Positions 36,613 to 45,338 of a stretch of 64,000 nt of DNA are shown here, piece by piece; positions within the stretch are counted from its first letter, which is position 1, and each line of letters begins with the position of its first letter. Where the stretch lies: the NCBI GenBank assembly GCA_947503155.1, contig CANNCL010000004.1:124001-188000 (forward strand). Direction: 5' to 3'. This stretch comes from an uncultured Erythrobacter sp. GTDB lineage: Bacteria > Pseudomonadota > Alphaproteobacteria > Sphingomonadales > Sphingomonadaceae. A program made the translations under genes and the position numbers. The notes under the pieces are model-generated. The model did no database searches. It saw nothing but the letters and a program-made list of their open reading frames with translations, and was not told the DNA's origin.

Positions 36613-36637
36613 TACGCTTCTTCTTATGAAGCGGATG
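36613..36637 (-). promoter_or_regulatory. Candidate ECF-sigma promoter for fasciclin gene
   Basis: On the minus strand CATCC (36637-36633), a 16-base spacer and CGTA (36616-36613) resemble an extracytoplasmic-function promoter. This would place transcription start near 36606, about 40 bases before the fasciclin ATG. The consensus for this sigma is unknown, so this is a position-based guess. Confidence 0.35.
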
Positions 36638-36726
36638 CGTCACTGCGAAATTTTGTGTGAAAATTGCGAAAGATCGCTTTGAACCGGGCCATTTACCCGG
36701 CCAATAGAGTGCTGATTTCGCGGCGG

Positions 36727-37494
36727 TCAGACCTGCGAAAAGGCGCCTTGTGCAACGACCGGACCGGCGTCAACGCCCTCCGGCTTGCCGCCGATGGGTT
36801 CGCGGGTCAAAACGATTTGAACACCGTTTTCCAAATTGCGCGCGACGTTGGCAGGCAATTCCATGCTGCGCACTTCGCCGGGTGCAACCACGCCGAGCGA
36901 CTGCAACTCGCTGCCATCGGCAGGGACCAGCCACAATTCGTGATCATGCACACCGTCAGCAGTTAAGCCGATGGCGGCCACCAACATTTTCTCGCTGTCG
37001 GGAATATAGGTGACGTCGAGCCGCAGCCCGGTATCGCCAATCGGAACCTGTGCGACCAGCGGATCGGCCGCCGCCAATTGCGGGGTTTGCGTGGTACCGG
37101 GCGCGGTAACCGGCTCACTGCCCGGTGCAAACACCATCACGGCCATCAATACCGCAGCCGCAGCGGAGGTGATCCCCGCAGTCCATTGCCAACGGCGCAA
37201 GCGCGATGTGAGATCGATGACTTGCGCGCCGCCGGCTTTTCTGGCGCCATTCACTTCTTCAGAAATCCGCGTCCAGACATCCGAACTTGGCTCCATTCCA
37301 GCCATTTCGTCGGTGAGCGGGGCAAACCAATTGTCCCACCATTCCTTGCGCCAGGCGAAATCAGCGTCGCTGCCGGTTTTACCGCGCGCGTTCATTAACT
37401 CTTCGCCTTCGAGCAGGCCCAGCGCATATTCGGCCGCGATCATCGGATCGTCGCGTTTGGGTTCTGGCCCGGTATTGTCTGGATAATCGCTCAT
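36727..37494 (-). CDS. Anti-sigma factor, RskA/ChrR-like zinc-free type
   Basis: 255 residues. The cytoplasmic N-terminal part (about 1-95, AAEYALGLLEGEEL) is typical of RskA-type anti-sigma domains. A single transmembrane helix lies near 105-125 (ITSAAAAVLMAVMVFA), followed by a periplasmic C-terminal domain (about 150-255) of the anti-sigma-K type (HELWLVPADG). It overlaps the sigma gene by 4 bases (ATGA), so the two are co-translated. It should hold the ECF sigma at the membrane until cleaved or displaced by an envelope signal. Confidence 0.9.
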   Translation of the reverse strand: MSDYPDNTGPEPKRDDPMIAAEYALGLLEGEELMNARGKTGSDADFAWRKEWWDNWFAPLTDEMAGMEPSSDVWTRISEEVNGARKAGGAQVIDLTSRLRRWQWTAGITSAAAAVLMAVMVFAPGSEPVTAPGTTQTPQLAAADPLVAQVPIGDTGLRLDVTYIPDSEKMLVAAIGLTADGVHDHELWLVPADGSELQSLGVVAPGEVRSMELPANVARNLENGVQIVLTREPIGGKPEGVDAGPVVAQGAFSQV

Positions 37495-38090
37495 GATGCC
37501 TCACTCGCTTCCAGACAGGCGCGCAGTTTTTGCAGGCCGCGCCGGATCCAGCTTTTCATTGTGCCAAGCGGAACATCTGCCGCTTCGGCGAGCTCGGCAT
37601 AAGTGTAGCCGTCGAAAAATGCGCCGCGAATGTGACCCTGCGTGTTCGCATCAAGGGCAGAAAGGCAGGTGTGGATTTGCGCGGCGTTTTCGGCATCGAC
37701 CAAAAGACTGTCGGCCAAGGGAGCTTGGTCAGGAAGCGGGTTCGCCTCTTCCACCGGCACCGCTCCGCCGCGCACTTTGCCGGTGCGTAGGCGGTCAATT
37801 GCCCGGTTGCGCGCGAAAGTAGCCAGCCACGAAATAGGGCTCGCCCGTGTCGGGTCGTACCGGTCGGCGCGTTGCCAAAGATTTACATAGACGTCTTGCA
37901 AGGCGTCCTCGGCTTCCTTTCTGTCCCCTAATATACGGAAGCAGATGCCGAACAGTTTCACCCGGGTTGCGGTATAAATTTCCTCAAGCGCGCCGCTATC
38001 GCCGCCGGCGAGACGCACCATTGCAGCGCGCAGCCGTTCGCGCGCGATGGTCGCGGGATCGTTTGCAGAAGTGCGCGCGTCGCCAGCCAT
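37491..38090 (-). CDS. ECF RNA polymerase sigma factor (SigK-like)
   Basis: 199 residues with sigma region 2 (RLFGICFRILGDRKEAEDALQD-type, about 45-85, including DVYVNLW) and region 4 (FFDGYTYAELAEA with PLGTMKSWIRRGLQKL, about 150-195). The ATG at 38090 shares its A with the stop of the metal-transporter gene (TGATG), so translation is coupled to that gene. It is followed by its RskA-like anti-sigma and a fasciclin gene, the likely target. No anti-anti-sigma is present. Confidence 0.92.
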   Translation of the reverse strand: MAGDARTSANDPATIARERLRAAMVRLAGGDSGALEEIYTATRVKLFGICFRILGDRKEAEDALQDVYVNLWQRADRYDPTRASPISWLATFARNRAIDRLRTGKVRGGAVPVEEANPLPDQAPLADSLLVDAENAAQIHTCLSALDANTQGHIRGAFFDGYTYAELAEAADVPLGTMKSWIRRGLQKLRACLEASEAS

Positions 38091-39049
38091 CAACAATCCG
38101 CTCCGCAGGTGTCACTGCCGCGCTCGACTTGGATGGTCGAATGACCGATGCCAAAGCGGGTCTCCAGATTATCGGCGATATCGCGCAGAAAATCATCCGA
38201 ACACGGCGCGCCAGGCATCACCAGATGCGCCGTCAGCGCAGTCTCAGTCGTCGACATTGGCCAGATATGCAGATCGTGCACGGCGTTCACCCCCTCTAAC
38301 TCTGCCAAATGCGCCCGCACTTCGCCGACGTCAATACTTGCAGGAACCGCAAGTAAGCCCATCTTTATGCTGTCTTTTGCCAAACCCCATGTGGCGAAAG
38401 CGATCATCGCTACGATCGCAAAGCTTACCAGCGGGTCTATCCACCATAGGCCGGTGAACACAATCACCAGACCCGCGATCACCACGCCCGCCGATACCAA
38501 AGCATCGGCGGCCATGTGCAAATATGCGCCGCGAATATTCAGATCATCCTGCCCGCGCATAAACAGCATCGCTGTCGCCGCATTTATTGCGATGCCGATC
38601 CCGGCCACGATCACCATGACCATGCCCTGCGGTTCGCTTGGTTCGAACATGCGGTGCACGGTTTCAAACAAGATCGCCCCGATCGCGACCGCTAGCAACA
38701 TGGCGTTGGCGAGCGCGGCTAAGATCGTCGAGCTTTTGAAACCGTAGGTAAAACGTTCGGTCGGCGCGCGTTTCGCGGCGATGCTAGCGCCCCAAGCTAA
38801 GGTCAGTGCGAGGACATCGGACAGATTATGCCCAGCATCCGCGACCAGCGCCATCGATCCATATAGAAAGCCAAAACTCGCCTCGACCACGACGAAACCG
38901 GCATTGAGCGCGATGCCAATGGCGAAAGCGCGTCCGAAATCGGCGGGTGCATGGCTGTGATCATGCCCGTGACTATGACCGTGGCCATGCCCGTGACTAT
39001 GCCCGTGCCCGTGATGATGCCCGTGATGATGTGAATGCCCGTGACCCAT
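38090..39049 (-). CDS. Cation diffusion facilitator transporter with His-rich N-terminus
   Basis: CDF-family divalent-metal exporter (zinc/cadmium/cobalt type), 319 residues. The first ~37 residues are a His/Gly/Asp-rich metal-binding stretch with about 20 histidines. Six transmembrane helices carry the HxxxD motifs (DAGHNLSDVLAL in helix 2, HMAADALVSAG in helix 5), and a cytoplasmic C-terminal domain follows. It starts 5 bases after mtgA and is coupled to the ECF sigma gene. It likely exports excess Zn2+. The sigma link suggests metal or envelope stress control. Confidence 0.93.
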   Translation of the reverse strand: MGHGHSHHHGHHHGHGHSHGHGHGHSHGHDHSHAPADFGRAFAIGIALNAGFVVVEASFGFLYGSMALVADAGHNLSDVLALTLAWGASIAAKRAPTERFTYGFKSSTILAALANAMLLAVAIGAILFETVHRMFEPSEPQGMVMVIVAGIGIAINAATAMLFMRGQDDLNIRGAYLHMAADALVSAGVVIAGLVIVFTGLWWIDPLVSFAIVAMIAFATWGLAKDSIKMGLLAVPASIDVGEVRAHLAELEGVNAVHDLHIWPMSTTETALTAHLVMPGAPCSDDFLRDIADNLETRFGIGHSTIQVERGSDTCGADC

Positions 39050-39054
39050 TGGCG

Positions 39055-39726
39055 CTAATTATAGACGCAGGAATCCAGCCCGTCACGCTTCACCACGCCT
39101 ATGCGGCTTTCGATGGTGTTGCCGTGGCGGGCCAGCCATCCGCTTGGCCCAACGACAGCGCGTTTCTTTGGCTGGGGCAGGGCGGCGGCCATGCGGCTTG
39201 CTTCGTCTGGTGTCATGCGCGCGGCGGAATGGCGAAAGTAACGCTGCGCACCGGCTTCTGCGCCATATGTGCCGATGCCGGTTTCTGCGACGTTGAGATA
39301 CACTTCCATGATGCGTTCTTTGCCCCAGACCGCCTCTATCCAAAATGTGAACCACGCCTCCAACGCTTTGCGGAAATAACCGCCGCCTTGCCAGAGGAAG
39401 ACATTCTTTGCGGTCTGTTGAGAGATGGTGGAGCCGCCCCTTAACCGTCCGCCTTGTGCATTTTGCCGGGCGGCCTTTTCGATCGCTTCTGTGTCAAAGC
39501 CCCAATGTTCGCAGAATTTGGAATCTTCCGCCGCGATGACCGCTGCGACCAGATTGGGGTCGATATTCTCTAAGCTTTCCCAATCTTTCGTAATGCCGTT
39601 TTCGTCCATCACCATCGTCGCGGTGACGGGGATCGGCACCCATTTGAACAACACGACCAAAATCAGGCTCAGCCCGATGAACCATAGGATGATCTTTGCA
39701 AAAATGCGGGCAATTCGAATGGCCAT
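39055..39726 (-). CDS. mtgA: Monofunctional biosynthetic peptidoglycan transglycosylase
   Basis: Membrane-anchored GT51 glycosyltransferase of 223 residues that polymerises lipid II into glycan strands. One N-terminal transmembrane helix (about 6-28) is followed by the catalytic Glu in AAEDSKFCEHWGFD and the conserved RGGSTISQQTAKN and ERIMEVYLNVAETG motifs. It lacks a transpeptidase domain, as expected for MtgA. The start at 39726 (MAIRIAR) is preferred over an upstream start in the 45-base gap after the sortase gene. It is followed after 5 bases by the CDF gene. Confidence 0.94.
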   Translation of the reverse strand: MAIRIARIFAKIILWFIGLSLILVVLFKWVPIPVTATMVMDENGITKDWESLENIDPNLVAAVIAAEDSKFCEHWGFDTEAIEKAARQNAQGGRLRGGSTISQQTAKNVFLWQGGGYFRKALEAWFTFWIEAVWGKERIMEVYLNVAETGIGTYGAEAGAQRYFRHSAARMTPDEASRMAAALPQPKKRAVVGPSGWLARHGNTIESRIGVVKRDGLDSCVYN

Positions 39727-39770
39727 GCGCGATGATTTAGGCGCGCAAACCGCCCTTCGCAATTGCTGAC

Positions 39771-40403
39771 TTATCCCTGCGCGCGCTCTGCCCAGATAAT
39801 GTAGCGCAGCGGTCCCGGTTCATGCGTGCCGAATGGATAACAGGTGGTCAGCGCGAGTAAGCCTTCTGCGCCATCTGTTGGATGCGTGAATTCGTCCCAT
39901 GCCGCGATTTGAACGCGCGCGACACGGTAATTGGCGGTGGTGCCATCAATCCGCTCGATCCAAATATCGTCACCGATCAGCAGCCTTTGAACAAATTCGA
40001 AATGCGTGTCTCTATGCGCGGCCAGCACGGTGACGCGGTTCGCCCGGTCATCCACGACCGCTGTGGGCCCAAACGCCATCGCCTCGCCCGACCCGCCCGA
40101 CAGAACGATTTCGCTCACTTGCAATCGCGGCGCGCTGACCCGCGCAATCGGCGCGGTGTCGGCCCAGCTCCACGGTTTGACCGGCGCGCCAGTGGCTAGG
40201 CTCTCGTCAAAGGCGCGGGCCAATAGGATTTGCGCGGCTTGCGCTTTCACCGGGATATAGAGCGCCTGCGCAATCAGCATCCCGCCGCATCCCATAATCG
40301 CCAGGAACAGCAATAGGGGGAGGGCGCGCCGTGGTTCTCCTTCCTTATCAGCGCGCCCCAATTGGGCAGGGCCGCAGCCCGGCTGTGTGAGAGCGGCTGC
40401 CAT
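39771..40403 (-). CDS. Class GN sortase
   Basis: Membrane-anchored cysteine transpeptidase of 210 residues, the Gram-negative/marine proteobacterial class. One N-terminal helix (about 27-47) is followed by the sortase fold, with catalytic His in LAAHRDTH, Cys188 in TTCYP and Arg in GPLRYII. Its ATG shares its A with the stop of the upstream target gene (TGATG), so the pair is translationally coupled. It should cleave the target's C-terminal sorting signal. The acceptor in this class is not well established. Confidence 0.93.
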   Translation of the reverse strand: MAAALTQPGCGPAQLGRADKEGEPRRALPLLLFLAIMGCGGMLIAQALYIPVKAQAAQILLARAFDESLATGAPVKPWSWADTAPIARVSAPRLQVSEIVLSGGSGEAMAFGPTAVVDDRANRVTVLAAHRDTHFEFVQRLLIGDDIWIERIDGTTANYRVARVQIAAWDEFTHPTDGAEGLLALTTCYPFGTHEPGPLRYIIWAERAQG

Positions 40404-42745
40404 CAGGCGATCGCCCGCTGGAGGCTGTGCAGGTTCAGCCCTGCGGCAAGCCGCTCTCTTCTCATCCACACCGCTCCGGCTGCTCCCGATAGGAGAAGGA
40501 GAAGCCCAAGCGTGAAGGTGAGCATGTACCCGGTGGAGGTGCTGGGCAGCTCCAGCCGCTGGCGCTCTTTGTCACTTTCCAGCGGCATGTCGCGTGACCC
40601 TTGCGCAGATTGCGCACCAAACAGGTGATCGAAATCCCAACCCGCAGGCAGCAGCAGCGGAAGCTCCTCTCGCGTCAGCCGCGCGCCGTCAGGGCGGCTG
40701 GGCGTGTCATCCACCGCGATCAGGCTGGTCCGGCTGGTGACGATGTTGAAATCCATCCCCAGTTCCTCAATCGCCATGTTAGCAAGATCGTAGGACATTT
40801 GCCCGGACCAGCGTTCTGCCTCGACTTCGGCAATCCGGCGGCCTGCCCACAATCGGGCAACAACATCGCTTTGCGCCGCTTGGTTCAGCTCGACGCTCTG
40901 GCTCCAACGTGCCCCATCGATCAGGCCGCTAACCGTCAAAGTGCCTTGCAAATGGCGCGTCCGGCCCAGCAGCACCAGCGGCTCTCCCGCATACAGATCC
41001 GGCAGATCGCGCGGCGCAAAGTCGATATTGCCGCCATCCACATTGGCTGTGATCTGCGTTGCAACGGGGCGCGCGAGGCGGTCGAGCAGTCGCTGCATCT
41101 GGCTTTCCGCTTCATCCCCCATGCCGACATGAGTGAAGGTTCCGCGCCCTGCCTCCGCCATGCGGCGCATCAGGAATGTGTTGGGGGCAGAACCAATGCC
41201 GACCATAAACACCCGGCTGCGGCCCCGGTTCTCGTTGATCTCCTCCATCATCGCCGCCTCATTCGACAGCGACCCATCGGTGAGGAAGATAACTTGGCGC
41301 ACTCTGCCACCGATCACCGCTTCGGCTTCGTGAGCGGCTTTGCAAGCGGCGATTGCGACCGCATTGTGATCGGCATTTTCTACATCGCCGCGGGCCGAGC
41401 AGGGCCCAAGCGCAGCGCGCAAAGCGGGCAGCATTTCTGTGCCGCCTTCTGCCTCAAGCCGGTGTGTAAAGCTCTTTGCTCGTTCAATATTGCGGTCACT
41501 GGCGAATACTGCGCTGGTGAACAATTCGGTCATCGTGTCGTCGAAACGGATGATGTTGAACCGGTCCTGCGGGCGCAAAGTTTCCAGCGCATAGAGCAGG
41601 CTCCGGCGGGCGGCGGGCATACTTTCGCCCGCCATTGATCCCGAATTGTCGATGACAAAGATCATTTCGCGCGGCGGCGCTGTGCCTGTGCGTTCGGCAG
41701 AAGGCGGCGTGATGGTTGCCATTACATAGTCGAGTTCGGAATGGCTTTGGCGGAACAGGCCAAGTGCAGGCGCATCCCCCGCCGCGCTCCACCGCAGTTC
41801 AAAATCGCGGTTCGCAGGGACCGCGCCATCCGCGAGTGTGATCGTGCGAACCGCTCCGCTGCCATCCACATTGACCGCGTGATATGGGCTAGAGATCGCC
41901 TCTGCGGTAAAGCCGGGATCGAGATTGACGGTGATCGCGACCGGGTTCAGCCCACCGCCAGCGCGCGCCACCATTGCTGGATCGGCGGTCGGCGCGAGAA
42001 TATCGCTCGCCCCGGCCAACATCGCGGCATTGGCCAGCGATCCGACATTGTCAGCGCCGCCGACATCTTGGCCGGAAATATAGCGCGGCCCCACAACCAG
42101 CGGCAGGCGCAGCGAATAATCGCCAGCGACCTGAGCGATGGGCGCTTGAAATTCAATCTGCACCAGAACCGTCTCGCCCGGGCCGACATTGGCGATGGAG
42201 TTGCGGAACATGTTGGGGCGCGATTGTTCGACTAGGCCCGCTTTCTGACCGCTCGCCTTAGCTTCCTCATATATCTGTTGCGCCTCTTCCTTAGGCTTAA
42301 TCTCGCCTTCGAAAATGCGGTCGCCCACCACCATTTTCAGCGTATCGACCGCGCCGTCATCGGGCAGAGGATAGAGATAGGTTGCCTCCATCCATTCGTT
42401 TGATGTGTTGCGAAAGGCTTGCGTAACGGTCACCCGCGCGGTTTGACCATCGACATTGGCGACAATATCCGTGCCCAATCGCATGGCGGGGACGCTGGCG
42501 GCGACTTCGCCTGATCTGGGGTCGGCGCTGGAACGCAGGATTAGACCGCCCTCCGATTGCATCGGAGCGTAGCTCGCGGGCAAAGGTTCTGCCGCGGCCG
42601 CCGCGCGGCTGACCGGGTTTGCGGTTGCCCGCGATGAAAGCGCCGATGAGGCCACCACGCCTAGGGCAACCACGCCCAAAATGAGCAGGACCACCAATCC
42701 ATCTTTGTCGGGAAATCTGCCCGCAGCCATCGCAATTCGTCGCAT
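40403..42745 (-). CDS. Sortase target protein with VIT and von Willebrand A domains
   Basis: 780 residues, the marine proteobacterial sortase target type. An N-terminal membrane segment (about 15-40) is followed by a VIT domain (about 75-205) and a vWA domain with an intact MIDAS motif (FVIDNSGSMAGES near 370, then TDGS). The C-terminus is a sorting signal: LPSTSTG near residue 733, a hydrophobic stretch and MRRERL. A further ~14 residues follow the basic cluster. The start at 42745 has GGAGG 6 bases upstream; ATG 42757 lacks this. It probably displays the vWA/VIT domains in the periplasm or on the outer membrane. Confidence 0.93.
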   Translation of the reverse strand: MRRIAMAAGRFPDKDGLVVLLILGVVALGVVASSALSSRATANPVSRAAAAAEPLPASYAPMQSEGGLILRSSADPRSGEVAASVPAMRLGTDIVANVDGQTARVTVTQAFRNTSNEWMEATYLYPLPDDGAVDTLKMVVGDRIFEGEIKPKEEAQQIYEEAKASGQKAGLVEQSRPNMFRNSIANVGPGETVLVQIEFQAPIAQVAGDYSLRLPLVVGPRYISGQDVGGADNVGSLANAAMLAGASDILAPTADPAMVARAGGGLNPVAITVNLDPGFTAEAISSPYHAVNVDGSGAVRTITLADGAVPANRDFELRWSAAGDAPALGLFRQSHSELDYVMATITPPSAERTGTAPPREMIFVIDNSGSMAGESMPAARRSLLYALETLRPQDRFNIIRFDDTMTELFTSAVFASDRNIERAKSFTHRLEAEGGTEMLPALRAALGPCSARGDVENADHNAVAIAACKAAHEAEAVIGGRVRQVIFLTDGSLSNEAAMMEEINENRGRSRVFMVGIGSAPNTFLMRRMAEAGRGTFTHVGMGDEAESQMQRLLDRLARPVATQITANVDGGNIDFAPRDLPDLYAGEPLVLLGRTRHLQGTLTVSGLIDGARWSQSVELNQAAQSDVVARLWAGRRIAEVEAERWSGQMSYDLANMAIEELGMDFNIVTSRTSLIAVDDTPSRPDGARLTREELPLLLPAGWDFDHLFGAQSAQGSRDMPLESDKERQRLELPSTSTGYMLTFTLGLLLLLSGAAGAVWMRRERLAAGLNLHSLQRAIA

Positions 42746-42919
42746 GTAAGCCTCCATTCATCGTTCTCTTCTATCCCCTTATCGGGTCAAAGCGGCGGCG
42801 CACCACGGCCAAGAAAGGCCGATTTCCGCCATTTGCGCGGACAAGCCGGAGTGGATTTCGGGATTTGTGCGGAATTGTGCGGTTTCGTGAGGGTTCGACA
42901 CAAGACAGGGAGGTCAGAA

Positions 42920-43666
42920 ATGGGGTATCAGATGCTGATGAGTGATTTTGACAATGCAGACGTGGCGTTTCGGCTGCGCGAGGAGATCGCCCGGCGGCGG
43001 CTATCGCGGGCTGGTCTGGCTGAAACGGCGCGGCTGAGTATTTCGACTTTGGAAAAGGCATTGTCGGGGCGGCGGCCCTTTACTCTGGCGACGATTGTCC
43101 GGCTGGAGGAGGCGCTTGGCGCTTCTTTGCGAGCGGCACCTGAGCCAGAGGCGGTTGGCCCTCAAATGGCTCCGATGGAAATGGGGTCTTACGCCCGGCA
43201 AGCGGTGCGGTGGATTGAGGGAGAATACCTCACTTTGCGCGCCAGTTTTGGTGAAGAAAACGCGGTCTATGCCTATCGCACCGAAATCCGCTGGAGCGCG
43301 GCCAAGGGGCACCTTGTTTTTGCCGAAAGCGACCGGATCGACACAGCGTTTCAGCAGGCGGGCTTTGTCTCTATGCCGCATCTCTCAGGGCACACATACC
43401 TGATGACGAGCGAAGCGGGGCAATACCGGATGATCATGCTGGGCCGTGCGACGCGCGATCAGCGGATGTTCGGCCTGCTTTCGACATTGCAAGTGGGGCA
43501 GGGGTCGCAATTGGTGCCGGTTTCATGCCCGCTTGCGCTGGTGCCAATGGCGCAGATCGAGGACGCGCAATTCGGGTTGGTCAGCGAAGGCGACCACCGT
43601 TCCGCAGAATATCGCGGGGTGCTGGACAATGCGCTTGAAGGCGATTTTTGCCGGTTGCGGCGATAA
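42920..43666 (+). CDS. XRE-type helix-turn-helix regulator with unknown C-terminal domain
   Basis: 248 residues. The N-terminal HTH (about 12-62, LSRAGLAETARLSISTLEKALSGRRPFTL) is of the Cro/C1 type. The remaining ~165 residues form a conserved-looking beta-rich domain (RQAVRWIEGEYLTLRASF, SGHTYLMTSEAGQYRM) that I do not recognise and that may sense a ligand. The start at 42920 follows GGGAGGT at 6 bases. It is divergent from the sortase-target gene and 9 bases upstream of a P-loop gene, so it may regulate either. Confidence 0.85.
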   Translation: MGYQMLMSDFDNADVAFRLREEIARRRLSRAGLAETARLSISTLEKALSGRRPFTLATIVRLEEALGASLRAAPEPEAVGPQMAPMEMGSYARQAVRWIEGEYLTLRASFGEENAVYAYRTEIRWSAAKGHLVFAESDRIDTAFQQAGFVSMPHLSGHTYLMTSEAGQYRMIMLGRATRDQRMFGLLSTLQVGQGSQLVPVSCPLALVPMAQIEDAQFGLVSEGDHRSAEYRGVLDNALEGDFCRLRR

Positions 43667-43675
43667 AGGTGCGGC

Positions 43676-44302
43676 ATGATTATCGTTGCCGAAGGCATCA
43701 GCGCGGCGGGCAAGACAACGTTCGCGCGTCAATTCGGCGATGGCCGTTGGTTGCCCGAAATTGAGGCAAAAGCGCAGCGGCCAGATGCCGATGCGCCGCT
43801 GATTGATCACGCCCGGTTTTGGGCGGGGCACAATTCCCGCCGTTTCCAATTGGCCATGGAAATAGAGGCGAAGCATGGCTTTGTGATTTGCGATACCGAT
43901 CCCATGAAAGTGCATTTTTCGTGGTGCATGGAACGCGCTGGCTTCCATTGGCCTGACAAGTTTGAGATCGCCGTGCCAGTGGTTCGAGAGGCCATAGCGG
44001 AGCGCAGACTTGGCTTTGCCGACCTTTATCTTGTGAAGCAGATCGATCCTGACACCGCGCGCGCACAGAAAGAGGGCGATCTGACACGGCGGCGCGGCAA
44101 TTTTGAACAGCATCTCGCGCTGCAACCGCATTTGATTGATTGGTTCGGCGCGCTGTCAGGCCCTCTGTCCGGACATGTCCGCTGGGGCTTTCCCGAAGTC
44201 AGCAATATGCTCGATGAGATCAAAACAAAAGCGCCGGAGGCGAGCCCCCGGCGCTTCGATGTTTCGGTGTTCGACGAATTGCTCCGCCGATTGCCTAACT
44301 GA
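43676..44302 (+). CDS. P-loop NTPase/kinase-like protein
   Basis: 208 residues, not a named gene. N-terminal Walker A is GISAAGKTT (residues 7-15). A later DxD-type strand (ICDTDPMKVHF, near 75) and an arginine-rich lid-like part (DTARAQKEGDLTRRRGNF) suggest a small-molecule kinase fold. It begins 9 bases after the XRE regulator (AAGGTG site) and is likely co-expressed. The 3' end of the gene (44229-44256) carries a hairpin that acts on the opposite strand for rpoH. Substrate unknown. Confidence 0.78.
   Translation: MIIVAEGISAAGKTTFARQFGDGRWLPEIEAKAQRPDADAPLIDHARFWAGHNSRRFQLAMEIEAKHGFVICDTDPMKVHFSWCMERAGFHWPDKFEIAVPVVREAIAERRLGFADLYLVKQIDPDTARAQKEGDLTRRRGNFEQHLALQPHLIDWFGALSGPLSGHVRWGFPEVSNMLDEIKTKAPEASPRRFDVSVFDELLRRLPN
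44224..44256 (-). terminator. rpoH terminator embedded in the neighbour's coding end
   Basis: AAGCGCCGG at 44229-44237 pairs perfectly with CCGGCGCTT at 44248-44256. Read on the minus strand the hairpin is followed by TTTTGTTTTG, a rho-independent terminator about 45 bases after the rpoH stop. It lies wholly inside the 3' coding end of the + strand P-loop gene. Confidence 0.75.
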
Positions 44303-45205
44303 TTACGCCGTCCCCGGCATCAACCGGTCGCCCGCGATCCGCTGCATCGCTTTTTGCAGCTTTTCAAAGGCGCGCACTTCGATCTGGCGGATACGTTCGC
44401 GGCTTACATCGTAAACCTGCGACAGCTCTTCCAATGTTTGCGGCTTTTCTGTCAGACGGCGTTCGGTCAGGATGTGCTGTTCCCGCTCATTGAGCGAATC
44501 CATCGCCTCGACCAGCATTGTGTGGCGCACTTCGGCTTCTTCGGCATCGGCAACCGTTTCATCCTGCAAAGGACGATCATCGGTCAACCAATCTTGCCAT
44601 TCACCGGCACCTTCTTCGCCGCCGCGCATCTGCGTGTTGAGCGAGCCATCGCCGCCCATCATCATCCGGCGGTTCATATTGACGACTTCTTGTTCCGGCA
44701 CGCCCAGATCGGTTGCGATCTTGGTCACATCTTCAGGGTGCAGATCGGAATCTTCATACGCCTCAAGCTGCTTCTTCATCCGGCGAAGGTTGAAAAACAG
44801 CTTTTTCTGAGCCGCCGTGGTGCCCATTTTAACAAGGCTCCACGAACGCAGAATATATTCCTGAATCGACGCCTTAATCCACCACATCGCGTAAGTCGCG
44901 AGGCGGAAACCGCGTTCAGGTTCAAATTTCTTGACGCCCTGCATCAGGCCAACATTGCCCTCTGAAATCAGGTCGGACACGGGCAGACCATAGCCGCGGT
45001 AACCCATCGCGATTTTCGCAACGAGACGCAGGTGGCTCGACACAAGCTGCGATGCAGCCTGCGGATCTTCGTGTTCGGCATACGCTACGGCGAGCATATA
45101 TTCCTGCTCCGCCGTCAGCACGGGGTATTTTTTGATTTCCGACAAATAGCGGTTGAGGCTTTGCTCTCCGCTCAGCGCCGGGACTGTGGTTTTTGACTTG
45201 CTCAC
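44303..45205 (-). CDS. rpoH: RNA polymerase heat-shock sigma factor RpoH
   Basis: Sigma-32-type factor, 300 residues from the GTG at 45205 (VSKSKTTVPALSG), the length and N-terminus usual for alphaproteobacteria. An in-frame ATG at 45259 would add 18 residues and lacks a ribosome site. Region 2 (SHLRLVAKIAMGYRGYGLP, then FATYAMWWIKASIQEYI-type core) includes the RpoH-box-like segment (WQDWLTDDRPLQDE-type region near 205). Region 4 (ERERIRQIEVRAFEKLQ) is present. Probably controls clpP/clpX and other heat-shock genes. Confidence 0.95.
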   Translation of the reverse strand: MSKSKTTVPALSGEQSLNRYLSEIKKYPVLTAEQEYMLAVAYAEHEDPQAASQLVSSHLRLVAKIAMGYRGYGLPVSDLISEGNVGLMQGVKKFEPERGFRLATYAMWWIKASIQEYILRSWSLVKMGTTAAQKKLFFNLRRMKKQLEAYEDSDLHPEDVTKIATDLGVPEQEVVNMNRRMMMGGDGSLNTQMRGGEEGAGEWQDWLTDDRPLQDETVADAEEAEVRHTMLVEAMDSLNEREQHILTERRLTEKPQTLEELSQVYDVSRERIRQIEVRAFEKLQKAMQRIAGDRLMPGTA

Positions 45206-45338
45206 TTTTTCCCAAACCTTTCTAGTGTCGACCTCTGATGCCGGACCCCTAATGGGCATCCGGTCTGCTGGGCCACATGGTTACATATACAGTGCGTATA
45301 TCCGTTTTACGATAGTTCTCGGCAAAAAGCCGCGTCGT

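Noticed and set aside
38950..39049. Repeated CCCGTGACTATG-like units resembling a CRISPR or tandem array
   Set aside because: They encode the His/Gly/Asp-rich metal-binding N-terminus of the CDF exporter on the minus strand. No spacers and no cas genes.
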